From an uncultured Lacinutrix sp. (lineage in GTDB: Bacteria; Bacteroidota; Bacteroidia; Flavobacteriales; Flavobacteriaceae), in assembly GCA_937129145.1 (NCBI GenBank), contig CAKZMU010000018.1, positions 1 to 38,042 on the forward strand: 38,042 nt of DNA, in the 5' to 3' direction. Below, one piece after another: positions 14,689-20,966 of the stretch. Each line of letters starts with the position of its first letter. Within the stretch, counting starts at the first letter, position 1. The position numbers and the translations under genes are program-made. The notes beneath the pieces are model-generated. The model did not search any database. It saw only the letters and a program-made list of their open reading frames with translations, and was not told where the DNA came from.

Positions 14689-15263
14689 TAGAAAAAACAG
14701 TTTTTGGCATAGGGTGCGTAGGTGAAGGGAAATATTGTAGTAGAGATGGTAGTAAAATGAGTAAAGACTATACATGTTGGTCAAGTTTAATGGCAAGATG
14801 TTATTCTGAAAACTATCAAATAAATTACCCTACTTACCATAACTGTAAAGTAAAAAAAGAATGGCACAATTATCAAAATTTTGCTGAGTGGTATGAGGGT
14901 AATTACGTTAAAGGGTGGGAATTGGATAAAGATATTTTAGTAAAAGGTAACAAAGTATATAGTTCAGAAACTTGTTGTTTTGTGCCTAAAGAAATAAATT
15001 ATCTTTTTACTAAAAGACAAAATAAGAGAGGAAAATTACCCATGGGAGTTACTCTATCCCAAAGTAATAAATTTCTATCAAGACTGTCAATAAAAGGGAA
15101 GAAAAAACATATAGGGGTTTATCAAACACCTGAAGAAGCTTTTTACGCTTATAAGAAAGCAAAGGAAAAATACATAAAAGAAGTTGCCGAAAAATGGAAG
15201 GGGCAAATAGCCGATAATGTTTATCAAGCTATGATAAATTGGAAAGTAGAAATAACAGATTAA
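14685..15263 (+). CDS. HNH-type homing endonuclease-like protein with AP2-like domain
   Basis: The pattern is one I know from mobile phage genes: CWSSLMARCYSE, then YPTYHNCKVKKEWHNYQNF, GWELDKDILVKGNKVYS, ETCCFVPKEINYLF, and a C-terminal AP2-like DNA-binding part (LPMGVTLSQSNKFLSRL, KHIGVYQTPEEAFYAYKKA). Such genes move between phage genomes by DNA cleavage and repair. The AP2-like part binds the target. It probably nicks or cuts a site near its own location. It is inserted in a run of small genes and flanked on both sides by 24-codon frames. Confidence 0.75.
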   Translation: MIEKTVFGIGCVGEGKYCSRDGSKMSKDYTCWSSLMARCYSENYQINYPTYHNCKVKKEWHNYQNFAEWYEGNYVKGWELDKDILVKGNKVYSSETCCFVPKEINYLFTKRQNKRGKLPMGVTLSQSNKFLSRLSIKGKKKHIGVYQTPEEAFYAYKKAKEKYIKEVAEKWKGQIADNVYQAMINWKVEITD

Positions 15264-15266
15264 TAT

Positions 15267-15341
15267 ATGAAAACATATTATGTAATAGAAGATGTAACCT
15301 CTCCAGGAAGTTTTTGGAGTACTACACTATTTAATGGATAA
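15267..15341 (+). CDS. Very short gene or gene fragment, 24 aa
   Basis: ATG 15267 to TAA 15341, three bases after the endonuclease gene. The sequence YYVIEDVTSPGSFWSTTLFNG looks like folded protein, not random translation. It may be a micro-gene or a remnant displaced by the endonuclease insertion. Confidence 0.35.
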   Translation: MKTYYVIEDVTSPGSFWSTTLFNG

Positions 15342-15353
15342 AAAGAAAGGATT

Positions 15354-15716
15354 ATGAACCTACAAGAAAAATATGATATTTTAGATGGTCAGAAGTTTGA
15401 TTTAATGTTCTATGAAATCTATCCTTACATCTACGAGAACCATATGAAGATATCTGATTGGTCGGGACTCTGGTTCAATTACTTCGACCATAAGAACGAA
15501 ATAATGCTCAAATACGGACCTAAGAGAAGCTTTCCTATACCACAGATAGAAGAACATATGAACCAAGATAGAACGCCTATAAAAAGCCTTAAAATAGGTT
15601 TTGAGGAAGATACTGATGTTATGGACTCACTTACAGTCAATGGTCTTCATTTTTACATTTTATCCGAGGATTTGGCGGCGAATATAGCGGGTTATATTTA
15701 TAAAAAATTGAATTAA
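15354..15716 (+). CDS. Hypothetical protein, 120 aa
   Basis: A soluble protein rich in aromatic and acidic residues (FDLMFYEIYPYIYENH, DWSGLWFNYFDHKNEIM). It ends three bases before the helicase-like gene and is probably co-transcribed with it. No motif or family recognised. Confidence 0.65.
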   Translation: MNLQEKYDILDGQKFDLMFYEIYPYIYENHMKISDWSGLWFNYFDHKNEIMLKYGPKRSFPIPQIEEHMNQDRTPIKSLKIGFEEDTDVMDSLTVNGLHFYILSEDLAANIAGYIYKKLN

Positions 15717-15719
15717 TAT

Positions 15720-16805
15720 ATGGCGATAAAAAATCTTAAAGAAAGTGTTAACACCTCTATTTCCCTACTACAGGACTATCAAACAGGCAAAAGTAAACTT
15801 ATTAAGACAAACAGACCTTGGTTAGACAAACCAGGAGGAGTACTATTACAATCTATTATTCTTATTTTAGGAGCATCTTTTTCTGGTAAAACTACAGAAC
15901 TTCAAAATATCACAGATGATATAATGAATATTGACATTAACCCTGATGCCAAGGATTTTGTGGTAGTGACTCATTCACTGGAAATGTCGAGTTTCAGCTT
16001 AACTTTAAAAGATATAAAAAAAGTCACAGGTCTAAATTATAAAAATATACTATCTTCTCAATTCTCCAAAGAACATAAAGAAGAATTAGGAAAATATTTT
16101 GATAAAAAACGGGACGGTCGATATTTTATAAATCATGAAACGGGCACAGCAGAGGAAATAGTAAATCAAACGGAAATATTTTTAAAACAACATATTGATA
16201 AAAAGCTTGTATTAGTTGAACTAGACCATTTAGCGTTATTAAAGAGCAAGTTAGGAAGCAAAAAGAACAGTATTGACGATTTGGTAGAAATGATGAACGA
16301 TTTAAAACTAAGGTACCCTAATTTCCTATTGATAGTTCTTACGCAAGCAAATAGAAATATATATTCTAAAATTCAAGAAAAGTCTAATGAAATGAAATTA
16401 TCTCGTAATGATGTATATCAAAGTGACACGGCATTTCACATAGCTTCATACTGTTATGGGCTACAAAATGCAAAATATTTAGGGGTATCAGAGTATAGAA
16501 AAATTCGTCCAGATAAATATTTACATTTAAAACACAGGTTTACAGATGAAGATTCAAAGGGTAGAGTGAGCTTACATTCTGATGGGTGTATATTTGTAGA
16601 GGTTCTAAAAGATAGAATGGTAGATGATTTGGATTTTGTGGATTTGTATACCATAGAGTTAAAAGAGTTTAAAAAAGAAGAAACAAAACAAACCCCCGAT
16701 CCAACGTTTACAGAGCCAGTATTCGCCAAGGAACCTAATTTACCTTTCTTAAGTCACGAAGAAGCTTTTGGCGACCCAGATGATGAACAAGATAGTCCCT
16801 TCTAG
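15720..16805 (+). CDS. DnaB/RecA-like replicative ATPase (helicase)
   Basis: A RecA-fold ATPase of the DnaB type. Walker A is GASFSGKT (51-58), a Walker B-like strand is LVLVELDHLALL (about 163-174), and the third motif is LLIVLTQANR (about 202-211). The region SDTAFHIASYCYGLQNA corresponds to the late DnaB motif near the arginine finger. There is no DnaG-binding N-terminal domain, as in many phage helicases. The last 35 residues are disordered and acidic and finish DPDDEQDSPF, close to the acidic Pro-Phe tail by which bacterial SSB recruits partners. With the primase (25678) and family A polymerase (20967) it forms the fork machinery. No separate SSB gene was found in the window. Confidence 0.8.
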   Translation: MAIKNLKESVNTSISLLQDYQTGKSKLIKTNRPWLDKPGGVLLQSIILILGASFSGKTTELQNITDDIMNIDINPDAKDFVVVTHSLEMSSFSLTLKDIKKVTGLNYKNILSSQFSKEHKEELGKYFDKKRDGRYFINHETGTAEEIVNQTEIFLKQHIDKKLVLVELDHLALLKSKLGSKKNSIDDLVEMMNDLKLRYPNFLLIVLTQANRNIYSKIQEKSNEMKLSRNDVYQSDTAFHIASYCYGLQNAKYLGVSEYRKIRPDKYLHLKHRFTDEDSKGRVSLHSDGCIFVEVLKDRMVDDLDFVDLYTIELKEFKKEETKQTPDPTFTEPVFAKEPNLPFLSHEEAFGDPDDEQDSPF

Positions 16806-16814
16806 TAGTTAAAT

Positions 16815-16858
16815 TTTTCTTAAACCTTTTTATCTCTGGTGGGATTTTATTACCTTTG
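16815..16858 (+). promoter_or_regulatory. Promoter with TTTTCTTAAAC element, leaderless start
   Basis: TACCTTTG (16851-16858) is a perfect TAnnTTTG and stands four bases before ATG 16863. TTTTCTTAAAC (16815-16825) lies 25 bases upstream. The identical 11 bases stand 26 bases before the TATCTTTG at 24189. No TTG is found near -33, so the TTAAAC block may replace it or bind an activator. Confidence 0.6.
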
Positions 16859-16862
16859 AATC

Positions 16863-17315
16863 ATGACATTGAAAATATTTACAGACGGTTCATACTTATT
16901 ACATACAAAGAAAAAGCAATCTGGATACGCTTTCATTATCTTGGACGGGGAAAGAGAATATGTAAAATATGGTAAACTTAAAGTGGAGTGTATAAGCTCC
17001 ACCTACGCGGAAGTATATTCTTTACTTAACAGTATCCATTATTCTTTAGGTAAATTCGACAATATTGAACAAATTATCATAAGATGTGATTGTACAACCG
17101 CCATGGAGATGATATCAGGCGCACAGAATCATTATAAGGCAGCTAAATACAAGAAGATAAGAACGGATGTACAGGAAACTATAAAATTATTAAAAAACAG
17201 AAAAATAAAAACTATCACACAACATATAAAAGGACACAGCGTTAAAAAAGGAACAAAAGATGGCGCATATAATCAATGCGTCGATAGTTTATCTAAATTA
17301 GGGGCAAACTTATGA
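16863..17315 (+). CDS. rnhA: Ribonuclease HI
   Basis: Cleaves RNA in RNA-DNA hybrids, for instance primers. All four acidic residues are visible: Asp8 (IFTDGS), Glu50 (TYAEVYS), Asp76 (IRCDCT) and Asp141 (NQCVDSLSK), plus the flexible-loop His in HIKGHS. Length (150 aa) is that of the single-domain enzyme. Its message appears leaderless from the promoter ending at 16858. It sits between helicase and polymerase genes, as expected for primer removal. A 4-base overlap leads into the NADAR gene. Confidence 0.9.
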   Translation: MTLKIFTDGSYLLHTKKKQSGYAFIILDGEREYVKYGKLKVECISSTYAEVYSLLNSIHYSLGKFDNIEQIIIRCDCTTAMEMISGAQNHYKAAKYKKIRTDVQETIKLLKNRKIKTITQHIKGHSVKKGTKDGAYNQCVDSLSKLGANL

Positions 17316-17749
17316 TAAATAAATTCAGAGGAGAATATAATTGGCTTTCCAATATGTATAAATGTGAAATATTGTTTGAGCATCATCCATTTAAATCGGT
17401 GGAAAACGCTTATATGGCCGCTAAAAATCCGCAAGATAGAGAATGGTTTCAATTCTGTTTAGATAATCCTCCAAATATAGTAAAAAAGGAATCTAAAAAT
17501 ATTAAACTAAGAGATGATTGGGAAGATGTTAAGTTAGGTATTATGTATGAATGTCTAAAGCAAAAATTTATACAGGAACCGTTGAGAAGTAAGTTGTTGG
17601 CGACAGGTAACGAAAATATAGTTGAAGGAAATTACTGGAACGATACTTTCTGGGGTGTAGATTTAAAACAAGATCCTAACGTAGGAGAAAATCATTTAGG
17701 TAGATTGATAATGTACATTAGAATACAACTTAAAAATGGTAAATTATGA
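17312..17749 (+). CDS. NADAR (YbiA-like) domain protein
   Basis: Matches the NADAR/YbiA family along its length: FRGEYNWLSNMYKC at the N-terminus, then PFKSVENAYMAAK, a WEDVKLGIMYECLKQKF helix, LLATGNENIVEGNYWNDTFWGVD and GENHLGRLIMYIR. Family members are N-glycosidases acting on riboflavin intermediates or, in DarT-linked antitoxins, remove ADP-ribose from guanine in DNA. A phage copy could reverse host ADP-ribosylation of its DNA. It stands in an overlapping run with rnhA. The macro protein at 2387 and the macro-like/DUF4326 protein at 18911 fit the same theme. Confidence 0.85.
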   Translation: MINKFRGEYNWLSNMYKCEILFEHHPFKSVENAYMAAKNPQDREWFQFCLDNPPNIVKKESKNIKLRDDWEDVKLGIMYECLKQKFIQEPLRSKLLATGNENIVEGNYWNDTFWGVDLKQDPNVGENHLGRLIMYIRIQLKNGKL

Positions 17750-17964
17750 AAGAAACAATAACTAAAAAACAGTACCTAATATACTTGGGAATAATGGAGA
17801 TGATTCGAAAGAATTACAATACCTTTAGGGAATATGAAAAGATGCTTATCAATATTATGGGAGAAGAAAATGCAGACTATGTTACCGATGAAATATACGG
17901 AACTGAAAGTTTTGATATGGATGTAATATTGGATAAATGTAATTTGAAAGTAGAAGATGAATAA
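17746..17964 (+). CDS. Small hypothetical protein, 72 aa
   Basis: ATGA overlap with the NADAR gene and 8 bases shared with the next. Helical and charged (KKQYLIYLGIMEMIRKNYNT, then an acidic ENADYVTDEIYG tail). No family recognised. Confidence 0.65.
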   Translation: MKETITKKQYLIYLGIMEMIRKNYNTFREYEKMLINIMGEENADYVTDEIYGTESFDMDVILDKCNLKVEDE

Positions 17965-18217
17965 ATACGGAAGTTTAATATCATCGGCAATATTTTCTTT
18001 TATAAATTTACTATCTTCTTATAGTCATTTCAGGGAAAATTTTTGGAACGAGTTGGAAATATATACAGAGTATGGTCTTGAATGTACTTGGTTTTATTGT
18101 TTTTTAATCACATTTTTTATAATTTATGCTACAATACAATCTATCAGAATAATCTGGTACACACATTCATTTTTAGAGTATATATTTTATAGGATTAGTA
18201 AATTAGATAAAGATTAA
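17957..18217 (+). CDS. Small membrane protein, 86 aa
   Basis: One strong membrane span (WFYCFLITFFIIYATIQSI) and a weaker N-terminal hydrophobic stretch (SLISSAIFSFINLLSS), with basic ends. It might be a two-span protein with a short acidic loop (NELEIYTEYGLE). Role unknown. It overlaps the preceding gene by 8 bases. Confidence 0.65.
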   Translation: MNKYGSLISSAIFSFINLLSSYSHFRENFWNELEIYTEYGLECTWFYCFLITFFIIYATIQSIRIIWYTHSFLEYIFYRISKLDKD

Positions 18218-18220
18218 ATT

Positions 18221-18475
18221 ATGAATTGGTCAAAAAATTATCCTCCAACAGAGGGAAAAAGTTATTATAATCATTGTACTTGTGAAACTCCTTTAGGAGA
18301 AGCAAAAATAGAATGGAAAGGATGGAAAAATAATCCTGATTATGGTGTTGAGATTGATGGAATATATATTGATTCAACATATAATTTAGAAGAAGCTAAA
18401 TTAATAGTAAGGGATTATTTATCAATGAAATATCAAGAAATTAGAAATTTTTTAGAGGATGAAAGGATTAATTGA
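18221..18475 (+). CDS. Hypothetical protein, 84 aa
   Basis: A small protein rich in Trp, Tyr and Gly (KSYYNHCTCETPLGEAKIEW), ending in a helix (EEAKLIVRDYLSMKYQEIR). The strand-then-helix layout resembles small phage proteins of unknown role. It overlaps the next gene by 17 bases. Confidence 0.65.
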   Translation: MNWSKNYPPTEGKSYYNHCTCETPLGEAKIEWKGWKNNPDYGVEIDGIYIDSTYNLEEAKLIVRDYLSMKYQEIRNFLEDERIN

Positions 18476-18734
18476 TTTAGGTAATGGTATTACAGCTTTT
18501 ATAGACGGCGTAGACGATTGTGATCACAAATGGAACGGACCCTCTTACTTTTACCTGTCCAACGGAAAGAGAATAGGAATAGAAACTAATTTAAAATGGG
18601 CTGGATATACCGACCAATTCAGAACCTTACTTATATATCAAACTTACGATAATATTGTAGAGAGTGGTTGCACTTGTTCTAAATGTGGAAAAGATTTTAA
18701 CCCTTATTGGGATATGGAAGGTTTTTGGAAATAA
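18459..18734 (+). CDS. Hypothetical protein with zinc-ribbon-like end, 91 aa
   Basis: Early CDHKWNGP and late CTCSKCGKDF place one Cys-His pair and a CxCxxC cluster that could form a zinc site across the protein. Between them is a beta-rich core (KRIGIETNLKWAGYTDQF). No family recognised; metal binding is inferred from the spacing only. Confidence 0.65.
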   Translation: MKGLIDLGNGITAFIDGVDDCDHKWNGPSYFYLSNGKRIGIETNLKWAGYTDQFRTLLIYQTYDNIVESGCTCSKCGKDFNPYWDMEGFWK

Positions 18735-18744
18735 ATAATAAATT

Positions 18745-18936
18745 ATGATAAACGACAATATGGAACACGAGATATTACAAGAGTGTATCGAACAACTAAA
18801 ATCGGCAAAAACAGATGCGGAGATTCAAAGTATAGAATGTACCCAAGATGATTTAAACTGGATGTTCATAGCACCAGAATTACAGGACGAATGGTACGAA
18901 ACACTAGGAGATGCGAAAAGGGGATTGTATTTTTAA
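18745..18936 (+). CDS. Small acidic hypothetical protein, 63 aa
   Basis: Strongly acidic and helical (EHEILQECIEQLKSAKTDAE, DDLNWMFIAPELQDEWYE). It overlaps the macro-like/DUF4326 gene by 26 bases. No family recognised. Confidence 0.6.
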   Translation: MINDNMEHEILQECIEQLKSAKTDAEIQSIECTQDDLNWMFIAPELQDEWYETLGDAKRGLYF

Positions 18937-19630
18937 AGGTAAAATAGAGGAATTGCCAGATAACGGTATTTTTGTATTTGGTTCCAACACTGAAGGTAGG
19001 CACGGTAAAGGTGCAGCTAAATTAGCTAAAGAGCGATTTGGTGCCATCTATGGTCAATCTTTTGGTAGGCAAGGACAGAGTTTTGCTATTATCACAAAAG
19101 ACCTCACAAAGAAAAAACATCCTAGTGTATCAAGAGATAAGATTGTAAGTCAGATATTATACCTATATTTGTATGCAATGCAGAATTCTAATTTAGATTT
19201 TTATGTTGCTTATAGCGGTCAAGGTAAAAATTTAAATGGATACGATAATAGGGAGATGGCTAAAATGTTTTCAATTAAAGGTATTGATATTCCCGACAAT
19301 ATTGTATTTGAAGAAAAATTTCAATATTACATACCTAATTCAGGTTCAACAAAAGTAGTTAATATTAAAAATGATGAATACGATGTTTATATAGGCCGTG
19401 AAAGCGGACAAAAGGGTTATTTTGGAAATCCTTTTATGCTGGAAAAAGGGACAGAACCAGGAAGTACTTTAGATGATTATACTGATTATTTTTATAATAG
19501 AATACACGAAGATGAAGAATTTAAAGAACGTGTTGAAAGTCTTAGAGGAAAACGGCTTGGCTGCTTCTGTAAACCTAATCCCTGTCACGGAGATATAATT
19601 AAAGAATATTTAGATAAAAATCGGTACTAA
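18911..19630 (+). CDS. Macro-like domain fused to DUF4326
   Basis: Two domains. Residues about 15-125 (GIFVFGSNTEGRHGKGAAKLA, then YGQSFGRQGQSFAIITKDL) follow a phage family whose GSN-x-H-G-x-GAA loop resembles the ADP-ribose loop of macro domains. Residues about 150-237 are DUF4326: VVNIKNDEYDVYIGRESGQKG, YFGNPF, then LRGKRLGCFCKPNPCHGD with conserved Cys and His. Neither half has a firmly known reaction, but both families recur in phages and link with nucleotide or ADP-ribose chemistry. A third ADP-ribose-type gene in one window suggests a common role. Start ATG 18911 is inside the preceding gene. Confidence 0.7.
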   Translation: MRKGDCIFKGKIEELPDNGIFVFGSNTEGRHGKGAAKLAKERFGAIYGQSFGRQGQSFAIITKDLTKKKHPSVSRDKIVSQILYLYLYAMQNSNLDFYVAYSGQGKNLNGYDNREMAKMFSIKGIDIPDNIVFEEKFQYYIPNSGSTKVVNIKNDEYDVYIGRESGQKGYFGNPFMLEKGTEPGSTLDDYTDYFYNRIHEDEEFKERVESLRGKRLGCFCKPNPCHGDIIKEYLDKNRY

Positions 19631-19659
19631 TAGTACCCAAAAACAACAAATTTTAAACT

Positions 19660-19908
19660 ATGAATAAATTTACAGAAAAGGAGTTAAACGAATTAGGATT
19701 TAAATCTACACACGTAACAGTGGAAGAATGGGGAGGAGAATTACCTTTTACATACTACTGTTTTGAAAGACCAGGGATATGCCTTATATCGGAAGGATTT
19801 GATGATTTGAAGACGGAAGTAGGTGTACAACTATTTGAAATGAACGCTGATAAAGATTGTAGTAGAGAATTTATTTTGGCGTGCGTAAAAGAGTTCGGCG
19901 ATGACTAA
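19660..19908 (+). CDS. Hypothetical protein, 82 aa
   Basis: A soluble acidic protein with a beta-type middle (PFTYYCFERPGICLISEGFD) and a C-terminal helix (SREFILACVKEFGDD). It begins 29 bases after DUF4326 and overlaps the next gene by 8. No family recognised. Confidence 0.65.
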   Translation: MNKFTEKELNELGFKSTHVTVEEWGGELPFTYYCFERPGICLISEGFDDLKTEVGVQLFEMNADKDCSREFILACVKEFGDD

Positions 19909-20338
19909 AAAAGACTTAAACAGACAAATAGGGTGGTTAGTAGGACAGTTGATTATATCAAATGATTTACCTACTTTATCTACTGATTCATTGAAGACCA
20001 ATAGAGTCATTGAGGTATCCGAAGAACTTGCTCGACAGTGGGAGGAGATGGAGGATAAAAGGTCAACGTATTATAATAAACCTGAACTTAAAGAGGAGTA
20101 CCGTAAATATTTTTACGAAACTCTGCACTGGTACAAAGAAAATATAGAGAAAAAATATTTACCTTCACAACTTAGGGTACATATGTACTTTGAATTTACC
20201 GATAAAAAAATTGTAATGAGCGCAATTGAAGATTCCCTTTGGGACTGTGATTTATCCCACTATAAGTTATCCGATATTGAAGAGGGCCCAGTTGTAGTAC
20301 TTGAGTACCATGAATTTGATTTTACGGGGAAATTATGA
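19901..20338 (+). CDS. Hypothetical protein, 145 aa
   Basis: N-terminal helical part (LNRQIGWLVGQLIISNDLP) and a long charged helix (ELARQWEEMEDKRSTYYN), then a beta-rich C-terminal domain ending in VVVLEYHEFDFTGKL. Soluble, without recognised motifs. It shares 4 bases with the next gene. Confidence 0.65.
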   Translation: MTKKDLNRQIGWLVGQLIISNDLPTLSTDSLKTNRVIEVSEELARQWEEMEDKRSTYYNKPELKEEYRKYFYETLHWYKENIEKKYLPSQLRVHMYFEFTDKKIVMSAIEDSLWDCDLSHYKLSDIEEGPVVVLEYHEFDFTGKL

Positions 20339-20466
20339 ACTTGAAAAATAAATTAAAACTCGCGAAAAAATTGAAAAACGATGCTCTATATGCTATGGGA
20401 ATAGACGAAGGAGAAGGTAAGTCTCAAGGAGCTAAATTTCATGTTACAATTGAAGATGAGAATTGA
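20335..20466 (+). CDS. Small duplicated protein, copy A (43 aa)
   Basis: A 43-residue protein (KLKLAKKLKNDALYAMGIDE) that is a paralogue of the 51-residue product of 20596-20751. It ends in a polar tail (HVTIEDEN). It is linked by overlaps to its neighbours. The duplication itself supports that both frames are used. Function unknown. Confidence 0.65.
   Translation: MNLKNKLKLAKKLKNDALYAMGIDEGEGKSQGAKFHVTIEDEN
20380..20412 (+). repeat. 33-bp direct repeat, copy A
   Basis: Identical over 33 bases to 20641-20673, encoding DALYAMGIDEG in both small paralogous genes. Flanking bases (AAATTAAAACTCGCG and AAACTAAAACTCGCG) are nearly identical too, so the duplication covers about 60 bases. Confidence 0.85.
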
Positions 20467-20605
20467 ATACACAGAAGACGCAGATTTAGATTTCAACGAT
20501 CCAGATTACGACACCTTAAAAACAGGGATAGTAATATTTCCAGATGACTCCGATGATGTCGAGAAAATAGAAAAATTAAAAGAATTTTTGGAGATATGGA
20601 CTTAG
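20456..20605 (+). CDS. Small acidic protein, 49 aa
   Basis: Lies between the two duplicated genes and overlaps both (11 and 10 bases). Strongly acidic (DADLDFNDPDYDTL, DDSDDVEKIEKLKEFLE). Acidic mini-proteins can act as DNA mimics or inhibitors, but that is only a thought here. Confidence 0.55.
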   Translation: MRIEYTEDADLDFNDPDYDTLKTGIVIFPDDSDDVEKIEKLKEFLEIWT

Positions 20606-20751
20606 AAGATAAACTAAAACTCGCGGAAAAACATAAAAGAGATGCTCTATATGCTATGGGAATAGACGAAGGAAAGGGAAGTTCCATGGGTGTCAGAGTT
20701 AATATTAGAATCAAGAACGGTGTAATTATAGATATTGAAATAGATGAATAG
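20596..20751 (+). CDS. Small duplicated protein, copy B (51 aa)
   Basis: Paralogue of 20335-20466 with the same N-terminal helix (KLKLAEKHKRDALYAMGIDE) and a different, beta-like tail (VRVNIRIKNGVIIDIEIDE). The shared N-terminal helix with diverged tails suggests a common docking part. Function unknown. Confidence 0.65.
   Translation: MDLEDKLKLAEKHKRDALYAMGIDEGKGSSMGVRVNIRIKNGVIIDIEIDE
20641..20673 (+). repeat. 33-bp direct repeat, copy B
   Basis: Second identical copy of 20380-20412, at a distance of 261 bases. The perfect identity at synonymous positions shows a recent duplication or gene conversion. Confidence 0.85.
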
Positions 20752-20917
20752 AGAAAAAGAATTTAAACGAGAATTATCTGAACTTTGTAAGAAGTATAAT
20801 TATTACATTTATATATCGGGATACATGTGTGATGTTGACATAGATGTAACCAACAAAGATGATAAATTAGATTATTTCACATTGGAATCTTGGATAGATG
20901 GGGATACTTATAAATAA
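20744..20917 (+). CDS. Small hypothetical protein, 57 aa
   Basis: Overlaps copy B by 8 bases. It begins with a basic helix (REKEFKRELSELCKKYNYYI) and continues acidic (DVDIDVTNKDDKLDYFTLES). A 49-base gap without a start codon in frame follows before the polymerase. No family recognised. Confidence 0.6.
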   Translation: MNREKEFKRELSELCKKYNYYIYISGYMCDVDIDVTNKDDKLDYFTLESWIDGDTYK

Positions 20918-20966
20918 TTCGCCGCGAAGAAGTTTATACGGGAGTTGGAGCAAATACTAATAGAAA

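Noticed and set aside
20918..20966. Open stretch before the polymerase GTG that might extend the polymerase or form another gene.
   Set aside because: No start codon in a useful frame, and the polymerase exonuclease motif begins directly after the GTG.
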